Shown here: positions 5,971-6,591 of the stretch, in pieces | Numbering within the stretch: the stretch's first letter is position 1 | Layout of the letters: each line of letters starts with the position of its first letter | Made by a program: the position numbers and the translations under genes | Notes under the pieces: model-generated | Seen by the model: only the letters and a program-made list of their open reading frames with translations | What the model was told of the DNA's origin: nothing | Database searches by the model: none | Assembly (NCBI GenBank): GCA_037969115.1 | Contig: JBBKWQ010000212.1 | Location: 1-6,591, forward strand | Direction of reading: 5' to 3' | DNA length: 6,591 bases | From: JBBKWQ01 sp037969115 | GTDB lineage: Bacteria; Actinomycetota; Acidimicrobiia; Acidimicrobiales; Ilumatobacteraceae

Positions 5971-5976
5971 ACGCTA
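5971..5976 (-). promoter_or_regulatory. Candidate -10 element for the membrane-protein operon
   Basis: On the minus strand, TAGCGT fits TANNNT and ends 8 nt before the ATG at 5962, as expected for a leaderless start. No convincing -35 box is seen. Confidence 0.3.
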
Positions 5977-6046
5977 CTGCTGAACCAGTGGGCGAAGGCG
6001 GGATGGCTCCACCCACGGTGCGCTGCAATGTCGCGTGGTGCGCCGC

Positions 6047-6052
6047 TATCCT
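6047..6052 (+). promoter_or_regulatory. Candidate -10 element of the tRNA-Gly promoter
   Basis: TATCCT ends 11 nt before the mature tRNA 5' end, so transcription could start a few bases upstream of it. The -35 region (CTGCAA at 6023-6028, 18-nt spacer) is poor. The call rests on position and the -10 match. Confidence 0.45.
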
Positions 6053-6063
6053 CGGCCCCTCTA

Positions 6064-6138
<75 letters not shown>

Positions 6139-6147
6139 ATCATTTTG

Positions 6148-6163
6148 GCTGGATAAGCCCAGC
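6148..6163. repeat. Inverted repeat just after the tRNA
   Basis: GCTGG-ATAAGC-CCAGC forms 5-bp perfect arms 10 nt after the tRNA CCA. It could act as a tRNA terminator stem, though no T-tract follows, or as part of a recombinase site. The evidence is only the dyad and its place. Confidence 0.3.
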
Positions 6164-6166
6164 GTA

Positions 6167-6195
6167 TTGACGGTTTCCCCCGAAAGGAGTACCGT
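6167..6195 (+). promoter_or_regulatory. Integrase promoter (-35 TTGACG, 17-nt spacer, -10 TACCGT)
   Basis: TTGACG at 6167-6172 matches 5 of 6 bases of the -35 consensus. A 17-nt spacer leads to TACCGT at 6190-6195, a good actinobacterial -10. Transcription would begin near 6202, giving a leader of about 60 nt before the integrase ATG. An inverted repeat GACGGT/ACCGTC (6169-6174 and 6191-6196) overlaps both boxes and could be an operator. Confidence 0.65.
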
Positions 6196-6208
6196 CGAGA
6201 CACCTCGC

Positions 6209-6222
6209 CGACAGGTCTGTCG
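6209..6222. repeat. Dyad CGACAG-GT-CTGTCG in the integrase leader
   Basis: Perfect 6-bp arms around a 2-bp centre, lying just downstream of the predicted transcription start. The position suits an operator for a repressor or a recombinase/excisionase site. Function is inferred only from symmetry and place. Confidence 0.45.
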
Positions 6223-6246
6223 TGCCCCCAACGTGCCCCGGGCACG
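6221..6246. repeat. Three half-sites CGTGCCC, two forming a palindrome
   Basis: CGTGCCC occurs at 6221-6227 and 6232-6238 in direct orientation (11-bp period) and at 6240-6246 inverted, so the last two make a palindrome with a 1-bp centre. One helical turn between the direct copies suggests cooperative protein binding. It ends 8 bp before the ribosome binding site. Confidence 0.5.
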
Positions 6247-6264
6247 AGTCAACAGGAGGCATCA

Positions 6265-6591
6265 ATGGGCACGACGAGGTCCTTTGGGTCGATACGCAAA
6301 TTGCCGAGCGGCCGCTACCAAGCGCGCTACCGGCACCTCGGTCGACGCATCACCGCCCACACCACATTTGCGACGAAAGCCGAAGCGCGCGTCTACCTCG
6401 CGTCGGTCGAGACCGACCTTGCGCGTGGCACCTATCGCGATCCGCAGGCGGGCAACATGCGCTTCGACGAGTACGCGGCATGGTGGCTCGACCAGCGCAA
6501 TCTGCGAGCACGAACGCGGGAGACCTACGACTCGCAGATGAAGCACATCCTGCCGACGTTCGCGACGGCCTTGCTGGGTGAGATCTCACCT
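6265..6591 (+). CDS. Tyrosine-recombinase integrase, N-terminal part (runs off right edge)
   Basis: 109 codons from the ATG at 6265 to the window end. An AGGAGG at 6254-6259, 5 nt before the ATG, is a strong ribosome binding site and fixes the start. Residues about 7-50 (GSIRKLPSGRYQARYR, then TFATKAEARVYLASVE) match the arm-type, AP2-like DNA-binding domain of phage and integrative-element integrases. Residues about 66-109 (FDEYAAWWLDQR, then RTRETYDSQMKHILPTF) start the SAM-like core-binding domain. The catalytic domain with its R-H-R-Y residues lies outside, so activity cannot be judged. It would catalyse site-specific integration and excision at the adjacent tRNA-Gly. A plus-strand promoter and several dyads lie between the tRNA and this gene. 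Confidence 0.93.
   Translation, partial: MGTTRSFGSIRKLPSGRYQARYRHLGRRITAHTTFATKAEARVYLASVETDLARGTYRDPQAGNMRFDEYAAWWLDQRNLRARTRETYDSQMKHILPTFATALLGEISP

Noticed and set aside
6155..6264. Possible riboswitch or small RNA in the tRNA-integrase spacer
   Set aside because: The paired segments are short independent dyads; no known riboswitch core is recognisable, so they are reported only as dyads.

Overview
The window is GC-rich, densely packed DNA from a high-GC Gram-positive bacterium. Actinomycetota is likely, and an Acidimicrobiia/Ilumatobacter-type lineage is possible. This rests on codon composition, on a DUF2786 gene coupled to a TIGR04338-type HExxH metalloprotein gene (a pairing I associate with actinobacteria), and on several starts that look leaderless. 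The lineage is an inference.

Region A (1-3196, minus strand) is a four-gene run read right to left: a gamma-butyrobetaine-hydroxylase-like Fe(II)/2-oxoglutarate oxygenase (1976-3157), a PhnZ/TmpB-type HD-domain diiron oxygenase (1334-1972), a beta-hydroxyacid dehydrogenase (345-1337), and a secreted SGNH/GDSL hydrolase that runs off the left edge (334 to <1). The three junctions are a 3-nt gap, a 4-nt ATGA overlap and a 10-nt gap, so one transcript is likely. The first two genes have the composition of the TmpA/TmpB organophosphonate pathway: an oxygenase hydroxylates C1 of a quaternary-ammonium phosphonate, then an HD oxygenase splits the C-P bond to glycine betaine and phosphate. The dehydrogenase and the hydrolase are not part of the described two-enzyme pathway, so the operon may be an extended version or may act on a different substrate.

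A LysR-type regulator gene (3221-4123, plus strand) diverges from this operon. The short gap holds a perfect 17-bp palindrome of T-N11-A type that overlaps the regulator's own start codon. This is a natural site for inducer-dependent control of the operon together with autorepression.

Region B (4128-5962, minus strand) converges on the regulator with only 4 nt between stop codons. It is a compact three-gene unit: a YjdF/DUF2238-like membrane protein, a DUF2786 protein, and a small HExxH metalloprotein. Its function is unknown.

Region C (6064-6591, plus strand) has tRNA-Gly(UCC) with an encoded CCA. It is followed by a 126-bp spacer with a good promoter and several stacked dyads, then the first 109 codons of a tyrosine-recombinase integrase that runs off the right edge. 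This is the standard end of an integrative element or prophage inserted at a tRNA gene, so the chromosome/element junction probably lies inside or just after the tRNA.

No stretch over 300 bases lacks a gene. No CRISPR array, rRNA or insertion sequence was seen.
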